Under the pieces are notes generated by a model. It made no database searches, was not told the DNA's origin, and saw only the letters and a list, made by a program, of their open reading frames with translations. From Mactromeris polynyma (taxonomy: Eukaryota; Mollusca; Bivalvia; Venerida; Mactridae), in assembly GCA_032209605.1 (NCBI GenBank), contig JASFXZ010000033.1, forward strand, positions 3,961,001 through 4,025,000: a DNA stretch of 64,000 nucleotides. The letters run 5' to 3'. The position numbers were made by a program, and so were the translations under genes. Positions 1-11,975 of the stretch are shown here, one piece after another; the first letter of the stretch is position 1; each line of letters begins with the position of its first letter.

Positions 1-235
1 TCCTTTTCAACTTTTTACTGTATTTTAGTGTTGTCTGTTTGCCTGATATGTTACATTCTATCAGCTCAGTATTTTGTTTAAATGTGGGACTTTAACAACA
101 TAAAATTTAAGATTAAAACCTCTTGTATTTGTACTAGCAGTTCCATTGCTAGTCATCGTGTTGAACATTAATTTATTGTTTGCGCAATTCTATGTTGTTT
201 GAAGATGCTTGTTTTTTGTTACATTTTTTGAATTA

Positions 236-575
236 TGGACACTTCAGACCATGGACATTTCGGACCAGACTCTTCGGACCATATTTAGGGACACTTCGGA
301 CCATCTATATGGACACTTCGGACCATCTTTATGGACACTTCGGACCATCCATATAGATGGTCAAGTGTCCATATAGATGGTCTGAAGTTAACTTAATACT
401 TTGTTACAACATTATTCATGTTTTAATTAACACTTGTAATGTATACTTGCTATATCAGTTATATGAGGTTATAATCTTAGTGTATTTAAACACATGTTTA
501 TGGACACTTCGGACCATGATTTGGAGTCATTACAGGCCATCTTTAGGGACATTTCGTACCATGATTTATATTTTT
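236..575 (+). repeat. GGACACTTCGGACCAT repeat cluster, left arm of an inverted pair
   Basis: At least eight copies of a GGACACTTCGGACCAT core are spaced about 22-26 bases apart at 236-390, then again at 499-575 where a longer 45-base spacer (…GATTTGGAGTCATTAC…) follows the core. Positions 340-385 also contain the core on the opposite strand, so this stretch can fold on itself. The segment 396-490 is matched, reverse-complemented, by 2395-2480. Open frames across the repeat encode a DTSDHDLES-type peptide but look incidental. I do not recognise the element. Confidence 0.8.
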
Positions 576-645
576 TGTTTTCAATTTGTTTCAACATTAC
601 TCACATTGTAATAATAATTTCATATTCTATCATTGTCGTGTCATG

Positions 646-897
646 TGCACTAGCGGTTCAAGCGGTGCGCCCCCTAACATTCCCCAACCTTACATGTATG
701 TCTGAGTATAAATTCGAAATCTTTAATTGTAAGATTTTCAAATAAGCGATTCTGAATTGGTTTTATGTTCAATAACTTAAAAACAAAACACAGTCACTGC
801 CGTTTTATAAGGCTTGAGCAAAATAAAAAAATGACCAAAAAGTTACGACCCCCTCCCCTAACTTTCCTAAGACCAAATCCTGGATCCGCCCCTGTTG
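646..897. repeat. Dispersed repeat, copy A (MITE-like)
   Basis: This 250-base segment shares long blocks with 26605-26897, including CCCCAACCTTACATGT, TATAAGATTTTCAAATAAGCG and ATTTTATAAGGCTTGAG. Its right end (…ATCCTGGATCCGCCCC) resembles the reverse complement of copy B's left end (GATCCAGGG…), which suggests imperfect terminal inverted repeats and hence a non-autonomous DNA transposon. No protein is encoded. Confidence 0.65.
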
Positions 898-1673
898 TGT
901 ATTGTAATATTTCGTCTGACTATGTTGTATGCATAAATGTACATGTACTTACTCTCATAGAGTATGTTAATATTCATTTTGTCAACTGTATATATTGGAT
1001 GATAAGTATTTTACTTAAATCCAGAAAATAATAAATCATTATGTTCTGTTCTGTAATAAATACTTGTAAATAAGTACTTGCTATATCAGTTATATGTGAG
1101 AACATATGAGTTACTTGTACATAGATGAGACGTTAATAAACATTAAAACATATAAAATATAACTGTGAAAATTACATTGCAATTTCATTGTGTAATTGTT
1201 GACTTATTAATTGACAAATTCTTGTGAAAATCCATAAGGGGCATGAGATCTGTGTAGAAATACAACATGTTAAATATCTAATTACATGTATATAACCTAA
1301 TATATGTCTTTAAATAATGAAATGTGAAAACTGAAAGACTTTTCGTCAATTGATACGCACGTTAGAAGAAAACACAAATACATGTATTAATATAATTAAT
1401 TGTAATTATAACCCGTAATTATCATATCATCAAAGACAATTATAAAGTCTTTAATTGGCAAGGGTAATAGTGTGAAAACCATATTGATTGACAATCTTGA
1501 TTACCTGATTTTTAAAGTCATTTTAATTTTCATATGTGTGGTGTTTAGCGTATTATATAAGTAAAAATATGTCGTTATATCATACATGATTGTATAATAT
1601 CAGAAAGCCCTACAGTAATAAATTTGTCATTAAGATATTTATGTAAGTATTTATTTGCCAGTTAGTTTTTAAA
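898..1673. other. AT-rich spacer, no gene seen
   Basis: No open frame resembling a protein, no RNA gene and no strong tandem repeat was seen. Positions 1063-1096 repeat part of the 'acttgctatatcagttatat' segment that lies in both arms of the flanking inverted repeat, so this spacer probably belongs to the same composite element. Confidence 0.5.
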
Positions 1674-2480
1674 ATATGAATAATGGTCCGAAGTGTCCAT
1701 ATAGATGGTCCGACGTGTCCCTAAAGATAGCTCGTACTGACTCCAAATCATGGTCCGAAGTGTCCATATAGATAGCCCGTAATGACTCCAAATCATGGTC
1801 CGTAGTGTCCCTAAAGACATCCCGTAATGACTCAAAATCATGTCCGAAGTGTTCATATAGATGGTCCGAAGTGTCCCAAAAGATAGCCCGTAATGACTCC
1901 AAATCATGATCCGAAGTGTCGTAGTAGTAGTACATGTACTGTGTTTATGAGGTCGCCCGTCGCCGCGCACATTTTTTATAATGCACTTTATGGTATTTTG
2001 GTCGACCTGGTATGTCCCCCGCACACCATAAATAGACTTTTTGAAACCGAAGGGGGAAATTTACCTGCCAGTAGAGCAGTACAGGTCAAACAGACAATTT
2101 TTGAAGCCAAATACGGTCACTGCACAGTGCCAACGAGACCCATCGTACAGTTACCATTTTCCAGGCATCTAACCAGTACTTTCATGGAATCTACCCAGTA
2201 CTTTCCTGGTTACATGCCAGTACTATGTTAGATGGGAAACACTGAAAAGCATTTCTGTAGTCAGCAGCGTTAACCACTGAGCCACATGGCCACCTGATCC
2301 GAAGTGTCCCTAAAGGTAGCCCGTAATGACTCCAAATCATGGTCCGAAGTGTCCATATAGATGGACCGAAGTGTCCATAAATATGTGCTAAAATACACGA
2401 AGATTACAACTACATATAACTGATATAGCAAGTATTTATTTACAAGTGTTAATTAAAACATGAATAATGTTGTAACAAAG
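1674..2480 (-). repeat. GGACACTTCGGACCAT repeat cluster, right (inverted) arm
   Basis: Read on the minus strand, 1674-1920 and 2295-2390 contain the same GGACACTTCGGACCAT core. It alternates with short (CTATAT) and long (GATTTGGAGTCATTACGGGCTATCT-type) spacers. 2395-2480 is the reverse complement of 396-490 at roughly 85% identity by eye, covering 'tttgttacaacattattcat' and 'cttgctatatcagttatat'. The arm is split at 1921-2294 by a SINE-like insertion. Confidence 0.78.
1921..2294 (-). mobile_element. tRNA-headed SINE inserted in the repeat cluster
   Basis: The 374-base insert is flanked on both sides by 'tgatccgaagtgtc' (1907-1920 and 2295-2308). This looks like a 14-bp target duplication and carries a GATCC variant not typical of neighbouring units. 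On the minus strand the insert starts with a tRNA-like head (GTGGCTCAGTGGTTAACGC, a plausible A box) and ends in a (TAC)n-type tail. Internally it has AGTACTGGTTAG and CCAGGAAA blocks also found in the other SINEs of this window. No convincing B box was found. Confidence 0.6.
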
Positions 2481-4410
2481 AGTTTGTTTTCAGTTTGCAA
2501 TATCAGTACGACGGGAACCTGACTATCAGACGGGTACCCTACCATACCGGTTCTCAAGACTCAAAATGACAGGTTAGCGCTATAAACGCGATAAATTCGC
2601 TAAGCGAACGCACGTAGAAGAGTGTACTCGGATTCTGACTGCGTTTAAATCGACGACAAGTGATTATTGTTGTTGTTGTTCTTTATTGCGATTTATATGT
2701 AGATATGGTCTCGTTGTGCACGACTACGGAAATTATCTTTCTACGTACATCTCACGCTTGGAAAATTAATTGGAAAATACTCCACTACAACAAGATAACT
2801 CATAACCTATGGCAAGCTATGGCCGGGAGTGTTATCATAACTTTATGCCTGGGAATACTGATTTTACTCTAAGTTCGTGCTGATATAATTTAATATGTCA
2901 TTTTATAATTAAATATTCACAAACGTTACATAAAGGGTCTGATAACTTTGTATTTATTTTATTTACAATCGTGACAAACATTTCACTTGTTTTACAATTT
3001 TAAGGTTCAACCATTATTACTGACCATTTTTCTTTATTTCGGTTTGAAAATCTAGCATTTCTAGAACAAGTCGGATTGAAGATATCTTGGAAAAATGTTT
3101 ACTATTTTTCAATAATTGTTTATTTTTTTTCGCATTTCTGTCTTATGTTTTAGTTTTATTCCATATTCCATGCAAACCATCTTACCTATTTACACATACT
3201 TGGATATTATTAAACTGTTTCGTTACAAAACGGAAACTTGTATGCAAAGAGTTGCCAGATTGACTACAGAGACGAGTGGTACCGTCCCACAGCATTTTTG
3301 TGCTTTGGTTTTATTTTGTATCTTAGGTATCTGTATGGATGTATAGTCTTTTTTAATGTTGAGCTACGCTTTCTCATTTGTAAATATGTATGAAATGAGT
3401 TTTAATTCAAGTTACACAAAAAGTGTAAAATCAGTTGTGATGTTATATATATATTATCAAAATAAACACGTGTGACTTAGTACTTACTATAAACTCGGTT
3501 AACTATCTGATCAATTGTGGTACATATTTTATAATAACATTACAATTAACCAGTTATTTTTATAACTTATACAGTATCTTGTGTATACCATAACTACTGG
3601 TACACATCCAAACAATAAAACAAGCAGACCATATATACATGTACTATCATCTTAAGCTTGCCGTGGTTGATTTGTTCGCACTTTTAATTAAACATTAGTT
3701 TGATTTACGCCAATAATTATCAATGACAATGATTATTATCTGGGACCAATATGTCTCATCTATTATCACCCAACTAATCACTAATTTAATTTATATAATT
3801 TTATAGAGCTGTTAATATAATCTATCCAATCTAAATAATGTTTTATATGCAAATAAGAAACCATTCGTATTCAGTAAAACGATTTAAGTAATATTATGGT
3901 AATTCTTTGGGTCATTTGTTTACCTACGCAAACAGACAAAGTGTATGTCATACAGTTACAATATCAATAAAGATACATTATCAAAGAATGAACTCATTAT
4001 GTAATCATCTGTATTTGTTGAAAAAAGAAGTTTATATTATCACAAATTAGAAAACTTCCAGTTTTTTAACAAGCAGAGTATTTTGCTAGTTGTATCTGTT
4101 AATACTATAATAAAACGAGATATTTTCAATTGGTTATACATTGCAGTGGTTCTTATTAAAGATGCTTTAGCCGATGTAACAACAATACAGGATCAAACCT
4201 ATTCAAACATTTTACATTCATATGAGCCAGATAAATCTTTAAGTAAGACGTGTATTCTATAATAAAGTATTAAATAAGATATATTGTCGTTTATTTTTAT
4301 GTTCAAATTATCACTCAGTATTTTGACAGCAGCCCTACACGGTCCGTACTATCAGTGGTCCGTATTATCCGGTCCGTAGTGTCTGTAATTCCAGTTGTCG
4401 CCCTTTGCTA
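2481..4410. other. AT-rich spacer, no gene seen
   Basis: No supported coding frame. A short run at 4338-4381 repeats a GGTCCGTA(C/G)T(A/G)T motif three times (CGGTCCGTACTATCAGTGGT and neighbours). It loosely recalls the TCCGAAGTGTCC repeat upstream but is too short to classify. Confidence 0.45.
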
Positions 4411-4437
4411 CTTCCTTTTCCGGTATTTACCAACACG
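4411..4437 (+). promoter_or_regulatory. RPL32: Candidate TOP-type first (5' UTR) exon of RPL32
   Basis: A pyrimidine tract CTTCCTTTTCCGG resembles the 5' terminal oligopyrimidine start of ribosomal-protein mRNAs. It is followed 14 bases later by a donor-like ACACG|GTAAAG. Spliced to the acceptor at 7051 it would give a 41-base leader before the RPL32 ATG, typical of this gene class. The assignment is inference from motif and spacing; the first intron would be 2.6 kb. Confidence 0.33.
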
Positions 4438-7065
4438 GTAAAGTTCTAATTTTGATCATCCGCTGTATTTATCCTCTTTCATCGTAATGACGTCGTGAAA
4501 TTTGTGTTTTGAAACGTTTGCTTTATGTTATTCAAACATATTCCTTTCTGTTTGTAGCGACAATTCTCTCCGTAAACACGATGAATTTATGAAAAACGTT
4601 TGTTGTCTAACTCAGTTCCAGATAGTTACTCTGAAGTCATAGTTTGATAAATATGTAGTGTAGCTGCTCAAACACTACAAACTGTTCAGATTTGTTACTG
4701 TATATGTTATATTTCATCTGCTTTTGTAAGTGTCACGATCTTCTAACGGATCAGAAATTGTTTGACTATAATACGGGCTGTTCGGGGGTCTTGCACAGAG
4801 CTGTCTGATTCTTGAGTGAATATTCACATAATTACCATTTTCAGCACAAGTAAATTTGAAATTTAGATAATCAGCAAACAAGTCACCTGAGTCCATTTCA
4901 TGTCATATGACTGAAGAGATCTGTACTAATTTATGGTCCGTGAAATCGTCAAAATAAATAGTTGGAACAGTCACTTAAAAAGGGAATAACGCTCAAAATG
5001 TATATTTAAAACCCTAGCAATCGTCGACTATGCCAATTGTTCAAGAAATGAATCGTTTTGTGATCATCCGATACTATGTCGTGTAGTCCAAACAATTGGA
5101 CAACCATGCTAGATCCTTCACGTTTACCTTCATTTTTCAATATTTGTTTTTTTTATCTTTCATATTTTACCTTCATTGTCAACTGGGACCAATGTATATA
5201 TTGGTCCCAGTTGTCCAGCATGGAGTCTAAAAGCATCTCATCAAAAACACGTAGCAAAGTCAGTCTCAGCTCAAATTTAAACACTTGGATTATATTGTTT
5301 TAGTAACTTTTACCACATGTTTTTCGGATAGATATGTCAAATGCTGCCAAAATCTGATTTAGTTGCATGCATAACACCAATGAAATCCGCAATAAATGGT
5401 ATTATCACGATGTAAACAACACGCTGTATGTCGCCTTCCGCCATTACATAGAGCTGTTCACTTGACTATTTATCGGATTTAAACTCGATTTGCAATGAAA
5501 TATTTGATTTTATATTATAAAGCATAAAATCGTCCCGACCATGTTTCGATCATCCCCTATATAAAAAGTGCTATGGGAAAATGACGATATTCCATATGAC
5601 TGCATTTGATAGAAAATGTAAAACATCAAAATGAAATTATAAAAACGTGAAGAATACAAATGCTAGGAGTTATATTTGTAGGACTATATAGAACCGTTAT
5701 TTTCAAAGTGAAAGTTGCCAAATAAACCGGAAATGGGCAGACATTTGGCATATATTGCGATAAAATAACAAAAAAATTGTGATCTACTTAACATTCACTC
5801 CCTGACAACGCAGTTTTATGTATGGGACAACACTGTGTTGAAGAATATACTGTACAGTCATTACTTTATAAGTCACATGGGCTTGCGTTTCATCAAAAAT
5901 TATGAAAAGATAGGAGTGAAACCTTATGGAAGGAATAAGTCATGTTTGCTCAATATGTTTTAGACATTTTGAAGTGTAAATATCTTTAATATTTCATATT
6001 CTTTTGAGATTAAAATAAAATTTGGTTGAATCTTGTTTTTTAAATTCATGTAACAAAACATGGTCAAATTGTCGTGGGTGTGAAAAGCGCACCTAGGACT
6101 TTTGATGAAATGCACCCATGATCACTTGCTGAAATGTCGTTGGAACTTGAATGATTTTATTTGACTAAACTCGCCAATATTCCCCTTGTAATTATGTGTG
6201 TAGCTTATGGTTGAGATTGAATTGGAATGAAAATATTATGTTTTTTTTGATGTTTTAAATTGACTAAACATTGTTACAAACCCCCTTGCATATGACTACA
6301 TCACTAAACAACTTGGCTCATGTTTATAGTAGTAGGTCGTGGCCAAGATCCATCTCCGAGTTATTTTCATCTTATTAGTATTACTGGAAAGATGGCTGGC
6401 CCTTCGAATTGACAAAAATAGCTTTTTTGTTAATGGGAAATATCAACAAAACTAGTATTTTCTGTTAACAAACCTTGTTATCTGAAATTATTTTTATTGG
6501 TACAAACTTTGGCCCCACATAGTGACACTGAACCTAATGATCCTACATAATAATCTGTGACATTCTAGTGTGATTGTTTCTTTGCATCAGCATTAATTGT
6601 GCAGTTTGTTGTAAAAATATTATTGCTGAATAGCGATATAGCGACTAGTTTCATTCAAGTACTGCTTTCCATCCTTTTGCCACCAATTTGGGTTACGTAA
6701 AACATTGGTACTAAACAGGTTCTTGGGACTGATACCCACAAATTGGAAGAATTTTGCAACCTCAAAAGACGCGAAGTGAATTTTGAAACAAATTTATATG
6801 GTCCATCTTTTATTTTACTTCATGATACATTTTTAAATCAATTAGGATTTAGGAATAATATTCAGTATTTTCAGACATACATTTAAAATCTTCAAGAAAT
6901 GTGGATCAACCCTAACTTCTGATAATTTCTTTCTTTTTGTTGGGGAATTTTAGATAAAATAATGGCCATATGAGTTGGAGAACCGATCCTGTAAGAAGTT
7001 CTGTCAACTGACTTTCTGTCTGTAACTAATGTTAATATTTGTATATTTCAGATTAGGCCATAAAG

Positions 7066-9435
7066 ATGGCCATCCAACCTTTGAACAAGGACAAGAAGAT
7101 CCTGAAAAGGACCAAAAAATTCATCCGTCATCAGTCTGACAGATATGTGAAACTGAAGGTGAGTCAGAGTTGAGGTATATGTATACGAATTTACAAATGT
7201 GGTTGAAACCAATAAGAAGGCATTTATTGAATGTGTATACATGATACATGAGAAGATTTGTGATATTTTTCTAGTCGCTATTTGAAACCTATATCATGAG
7301 CAGATAGTCATAATGCTTGGTTTTCAGTTTTTTAATACATGCTTAGACGTAAAGATGAGAAAATAGATGGTAAATACCTTCATACAAATGTATTCTACAC
7401 TAATGCAATCTTTTCTTACAAATTATTATATTTCCTTATGGATACATTAACTGGCATGCAATTTGTTGGTGTGTTTTGCATTTAAACGTTGTTTTGAAAG
7501 CATACTGTGTTCTTGCGTATCACACACAGAGTCTTTCCAAGGTTTTATGCATGCCCCCAGTCTGAAAGGGGGGGGGGCATATTGATTTGTTTGTTTTTAA
7601 CATTGTTTCCTAATTCTTCTGTCTGTTAATTTACAGCAAAACTGGCGCAGGCCTAAAGGTATTGACAACAGAGTGAGACGTCGTTTTAAGGGCCAATTCA
7701 AGTTGCCCAACATTGGTTATGGTACTGCCAAGAAACACAGACACGTCTTACCTGATGGCTTCAAGAAGTTCCTTGTCCACAACATCGCAGTAAGTGTTTG
7801 GTTTCTTCTTTCTTTACATGCTTTTAATGCCAATTGAAGAAATATGAGTTAGTCCAGGGACCTCGATCCTTTGTTATAGGTGCCGATTATCAGCCCATTT
7901 CCCAACCAAAATAGTATCTTTTTTCGTTCAAGTTTCGCTTTTGAAGCCAAAAAAACGACTGGGAAAATACTATTTTAACTAGAAAAATAAGATTTTCTGA
8001 TAACCAAACGTAATATGAAAAATTCCCCCAGTTTGCTTAAAGTTCCCCCTACCAATGACTGCGACCCTCTCCCCCCAAAATTGAGTGAGGCCCTTGTACA
8101 GTCATCATTTGACCTGATGTAGCTTAGTTTTACACAGCAATCTGGATTTTTTTCTAAGAATACTGAGAGACAAAATTGTTATTGCAATACTGGCAGTAAA
8201 ATTATATACTTGTGCAATACATGTAGTGCATGTAAATTGTGGTATAACAACAGTGGTTCTGTCTCGATAAAATAATTGGTTTATAAAGAGCTTCTTCCAT
8301 GTTAGAAAAAAATTATAATTTCTCAGTTGCGATGAATATTTCCTTCTTTTTTTGCCTAAATAAGGTGTCTTAAATGTGTAAGATTTCAAGTATTTGGTGT
8401 CAAGGAATTTTAGATTCGCATTCAAATATATTCACAAAAATTCCATTTTATTTGGGGTATAATTTCATTTGTTTACCCATAAGTTGTCCAGAATGGTCGG
8501 GCTCAGCATAAAACTTCTATTAAAAACTTTTTTTCTTTTGGATCAGGGCATTAGATGATCTCCATCTGACAATTGTTTTTTTTGCGTTGTTTTGCGTATA
8601 AATGAAACAAGACTACAATACGTAAAATTTATGTTTGTTGATAATTTTGTCAACTTTTTTTACACCCAATATAAATCTAATGAGAAAGATAAGAAGGGCT
8701 GTCATTGATGTCAATATATCCAAACAAATTCTGTTGATCGATATTCAATACACACGTATGTCGATCTCATGTTGGGCAAATGCAGGAGAATGGGTAGTCG
8801 ATAAAAATGTGCCAGCATTGCATAACATTGCTTAGTAGTCGGCTGCTTGTTAAACAGTGCTCTAGTGGGTAGTGCATTCCAAATGTCAGCAATATAATAT
8901 AATACTGTGAGGTTAAAAATATGGATTAATTATTGGTGTCATAAAAATCCCAAGTTGAACATTTAAATCTGTAGGGCATACACACATAAACATACAGAAA
9001 AATTGGAGTTAACAGTCTATTAAAATTTAAAAATATATGATCGATATTTGTCTTTCTGTATATCAATATCGTCCAATGTGCAAACATTTGAATCAATGAC
9101 CGGTCTAGTCTATTTCCAGTTTTTTCCTTATTTGCCTTTCATCCCTACTTGAAGTATTTACATAAGTTCCATATTACATTTATTTTGACCCCATCTGTCT
9201 GAGAAGAAAATGCTTATAATTTTACATGTTTCTTTCTTGTGCCAAAAAATACATGATGATGTATCTTTCATTTCAGGAACTTGAAGTTCTCCTCATGCAG
9301 AACAGAACATTTGCTGCCGAAATTGCACACAACGTTTCCAGTAAGAAACGTAAGGCTATCGTTGAACGTGCGCAACAGTTGGCAATTAAAGTGACCAATC
9401 CTAACGCCAGATTGCGTTCTGAAGATGATGAGTAG
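7066..9435 (+). CDS. RPL32: 60S ribosomal protein L32 (eL32), three coding exons
   Basis: Structural protein of the large cytosolic ribosomal subunit. Coding exons are 7066-7158, 7637-7789 and 9277-9435; all junctions fall between codons and have GT-AG borders. The product is 134 aa, close to the usual 135 for animals. Recognisable eL32 blocks in order are [68 protein letters not shown] and [18 protein letters not shown]; the C-terminus is acidic. The ATG is the first in the exon that begins at 7052 after a good acceptor, in a good context (AAGATGG). The gene stands alone between repeats. Vertebrate RPL32 hosts an H/ACA snoRNA, but I could not confirm one in the two introns here. Confidence 0.97.
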
Positions 9436-9460
9436 ATGCTTGTTCTGTGTAAATAAGAAA

Positions 9461-9466
9461 AATAAA
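9461..9466 (+). terminator. RPL32: Polyadenylation signal of RPL32
   Basis: AATAAA lies 26 bases after the RPL32 stop codon and is followed about 20 bases later by a GT-rich stretch (TTGTGGTGTTTT). This gives a very short 3' UTR, as usual for ribosomal-protein genes. Confidence 0.8.
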
Positions 9467-9483
9467 GGAAAAAATCCAAAGCG

Positions 9484-11975
9484 ATTGTGGTGTTTTATTA
9501 TCCCGGGTAGTTGTTCGATGGAAAATGATTATACCACATAATAAAATGGAATAATGTTCATTATCATAAGTGAGCGCTCTGTGGGATTTACAACCTCTTC
9601 TGTGAGTGACCTCATTTCAAGAAAACGCAATGTGTGATGTCACTTTTTGCAAACAAGAAACAATATTTACTCCAAATGGTCACTTTTTCTCATATTGCAT
9701 GTATGGGGCAAATATTACTTCCTGTCAGTACATGGCGACGTCACATAACGTCACGTGACATTTTATGGAAATACGTCACTTAAGGTTTGAAATCGTACAG
9801 CAGCGCTTATATGCTGTGTTGTCTTTAAGGGTCTTATTCCCAAGCATTTTGTCTGAATTCCCACATTGATCCGAGAAGCCTGCACAGAGTAATAAATATA
9901 ACATATGGTATGCCAGAAACACTGACAACTGGTGGTTGTATGTCAAATGCTGCTCGCATTCCAGCTATGATTGGCTCTGCATTCATAAATTCGAAATCCA
10001 AGGTCTAGATTACTTGGGAGACAAATTTCAATAGAGATCGTCAAAGAAATCTGACACAGGTCAACTAAATGGATGCATAAATATTGCAAAAGAAAATAAT
10101 GCGAGAAATAAGCTCACTTTTAAAGCATTTATTTAAATCGTATAACAATTCTTTCATAAATTAAATAATTGGAACCGTATGGCATCTAGAATTTATCCAA
10201 TAATACCCATCACCTTTATTGACAAAGGGAAACAACTAGAACTACGATTACATATTTATAACTGGGAAGCACATTGAACTGCAATCCAGAAACAATGAAC
10301 CTGATTACATACAACCTAGATAACATAGAATAGGTAACACCAAAACCGTGAACAGACATATGTGACTTCAAACTTGTCCAAAACCGCTAACAAATATTGT
10401 AACTTGCATCTGATAATTTTATGTAGTGCTTGATATTTGGCTGGGGTTTACATTTATTCAGATAATTGAGAGTAAAGCCCAAAAACTGCTGTGACACGGC
10501 TACAATAAATTTGTCCACAAAATACTTTTAAGGTAAACTATTGTCACTGGTCAATCAATATATAGGTACAGAAAAATACAAATTAAATGAGTCGGTATTG
10601 CTCATTTGTTCAGGGGCTTTATTCACAAACATTGAAAGACTCCGGAGACTTGACTTTTAAAACACTTCATGCACTTTTTGTTTTGTTCCTTCCTTCTTAT
10701 TAAAAGATAGATTTAAATAAAGATTGGCAAAAGTGTACACTGAGAAACAACAATTCTTCAGGCATTAGTTCATTCATTTAGGTTAAACGAAAACAAAAGG
10801 CTATTGGTTACAACTTTTGCAAATTTAAAGTCTATGTCCGAGTTTCAGTCTTAAAATGTTTGTGAATAAGGCCCTGAACTCATATTATAATACATATGGT
10901 AATAACTCTTAATACTAAAATAGACAACACATAAATGTCAAACAAGATAATCACACACAAATCACATTGAATCATTTTGTAGAAATATACACTTGACAAA
11001 TGTTCTAATGCAACAATTATTTGCAAAATGTCAAAAATGCAAAGTATGATTATAGAGTTGAACATATTTTAGAAAAGTATTTTTTTAATAACATAATAAA
11101 ACTTCAATGAAATCACATGCTTACATTAATAATACCAACATTCCATTTTCAATGACAACAAAATTATGATCGCCATAAATGTCTCCTTCCGTATAACGTT
11201 TTCACTAGCTTGTATAAATTGAAATGTCGTAAATAATCAAATAGTTTGATTGTCTAGCAGTGAACTTCCAAGCATTTTATTCTGTCCTATATTAACTGAT
11301 TATCTTTTTAAGGTTTTCAGCTATTTTCTCAGTAATAAGTGTTGCGATAGAATATTTGTTAAGTGTATGTCCTATCTAATTACTTTGTACATGTATAAAC
11401 TTGATCAAGTATCGTCTTCAGTTAGCCCACAACAAATTAATGTCAGGGTTTTCACTGTGATAGATTTGTAACAATGAGATGAACAGAAAATAGATATTTG
11501 AGTCATGACATTAATAGCAGATGCCGAAATGAAATGAATGTTAGTCGTGTAATCGCAAATTTTGATAGAATTAGACTGGTATCAATTGTACTCAGATATT
11601 GATGTCCCATTGTTTGTGAAGCAGACGAAAGTTTACATACAGTCAAACCAGTCTTAAGTAACTAGTCGAAGGATATATCAAAACTTAACGGGTCAGCTTA
11701 AAGCAGGTGACTGTTTAATACAAGACTGGTATAATTGATATAAAGCACAATGACCAACTGGGATTCCTTACTATACCATGAAGAAGGGTGTCTGCTAAAT
11801 TCAGGTGACAACTAATTGTGATTCAATTGTAGATAGAAATCTTTTCGAAAAAAATCCTGTTTTTATTTGAATTCATAACTTACAAGCAAGGGACGAAAGT
11901 TCTTAAACCATGTAACTAACTTGTTGTAGCCTAATTTCAGACTTTCACAAAATGTTCATAGACTAGAAATATCAA
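9484..11975. other. Intergenic spacer between RPL32 and the ISOC2-like gene
   Basis: No protein-like open frame was found. The sequence is AT-rich with two short stretches of complex sequence (about 9550-9790 and 10440-10870). A fragment at 11640-11760 beginning ACAGTCAAACCAGTCTTAAG and ending CAAGACTGGTATA has weak inverted ends and may be an old DNA-transposon scrap. The 3' UTR of the minus-strand gene must lie near 11975. Confidence 0.45.

Noticed and set aside
494..745. DTSDHDLES-containing ORFs here and at 1662-2024
   Set aside because: They arise from the GGACACTTCGGACCAT repeat on opposite strands; unit lengths are not consistently multiples of three and no domain is present.
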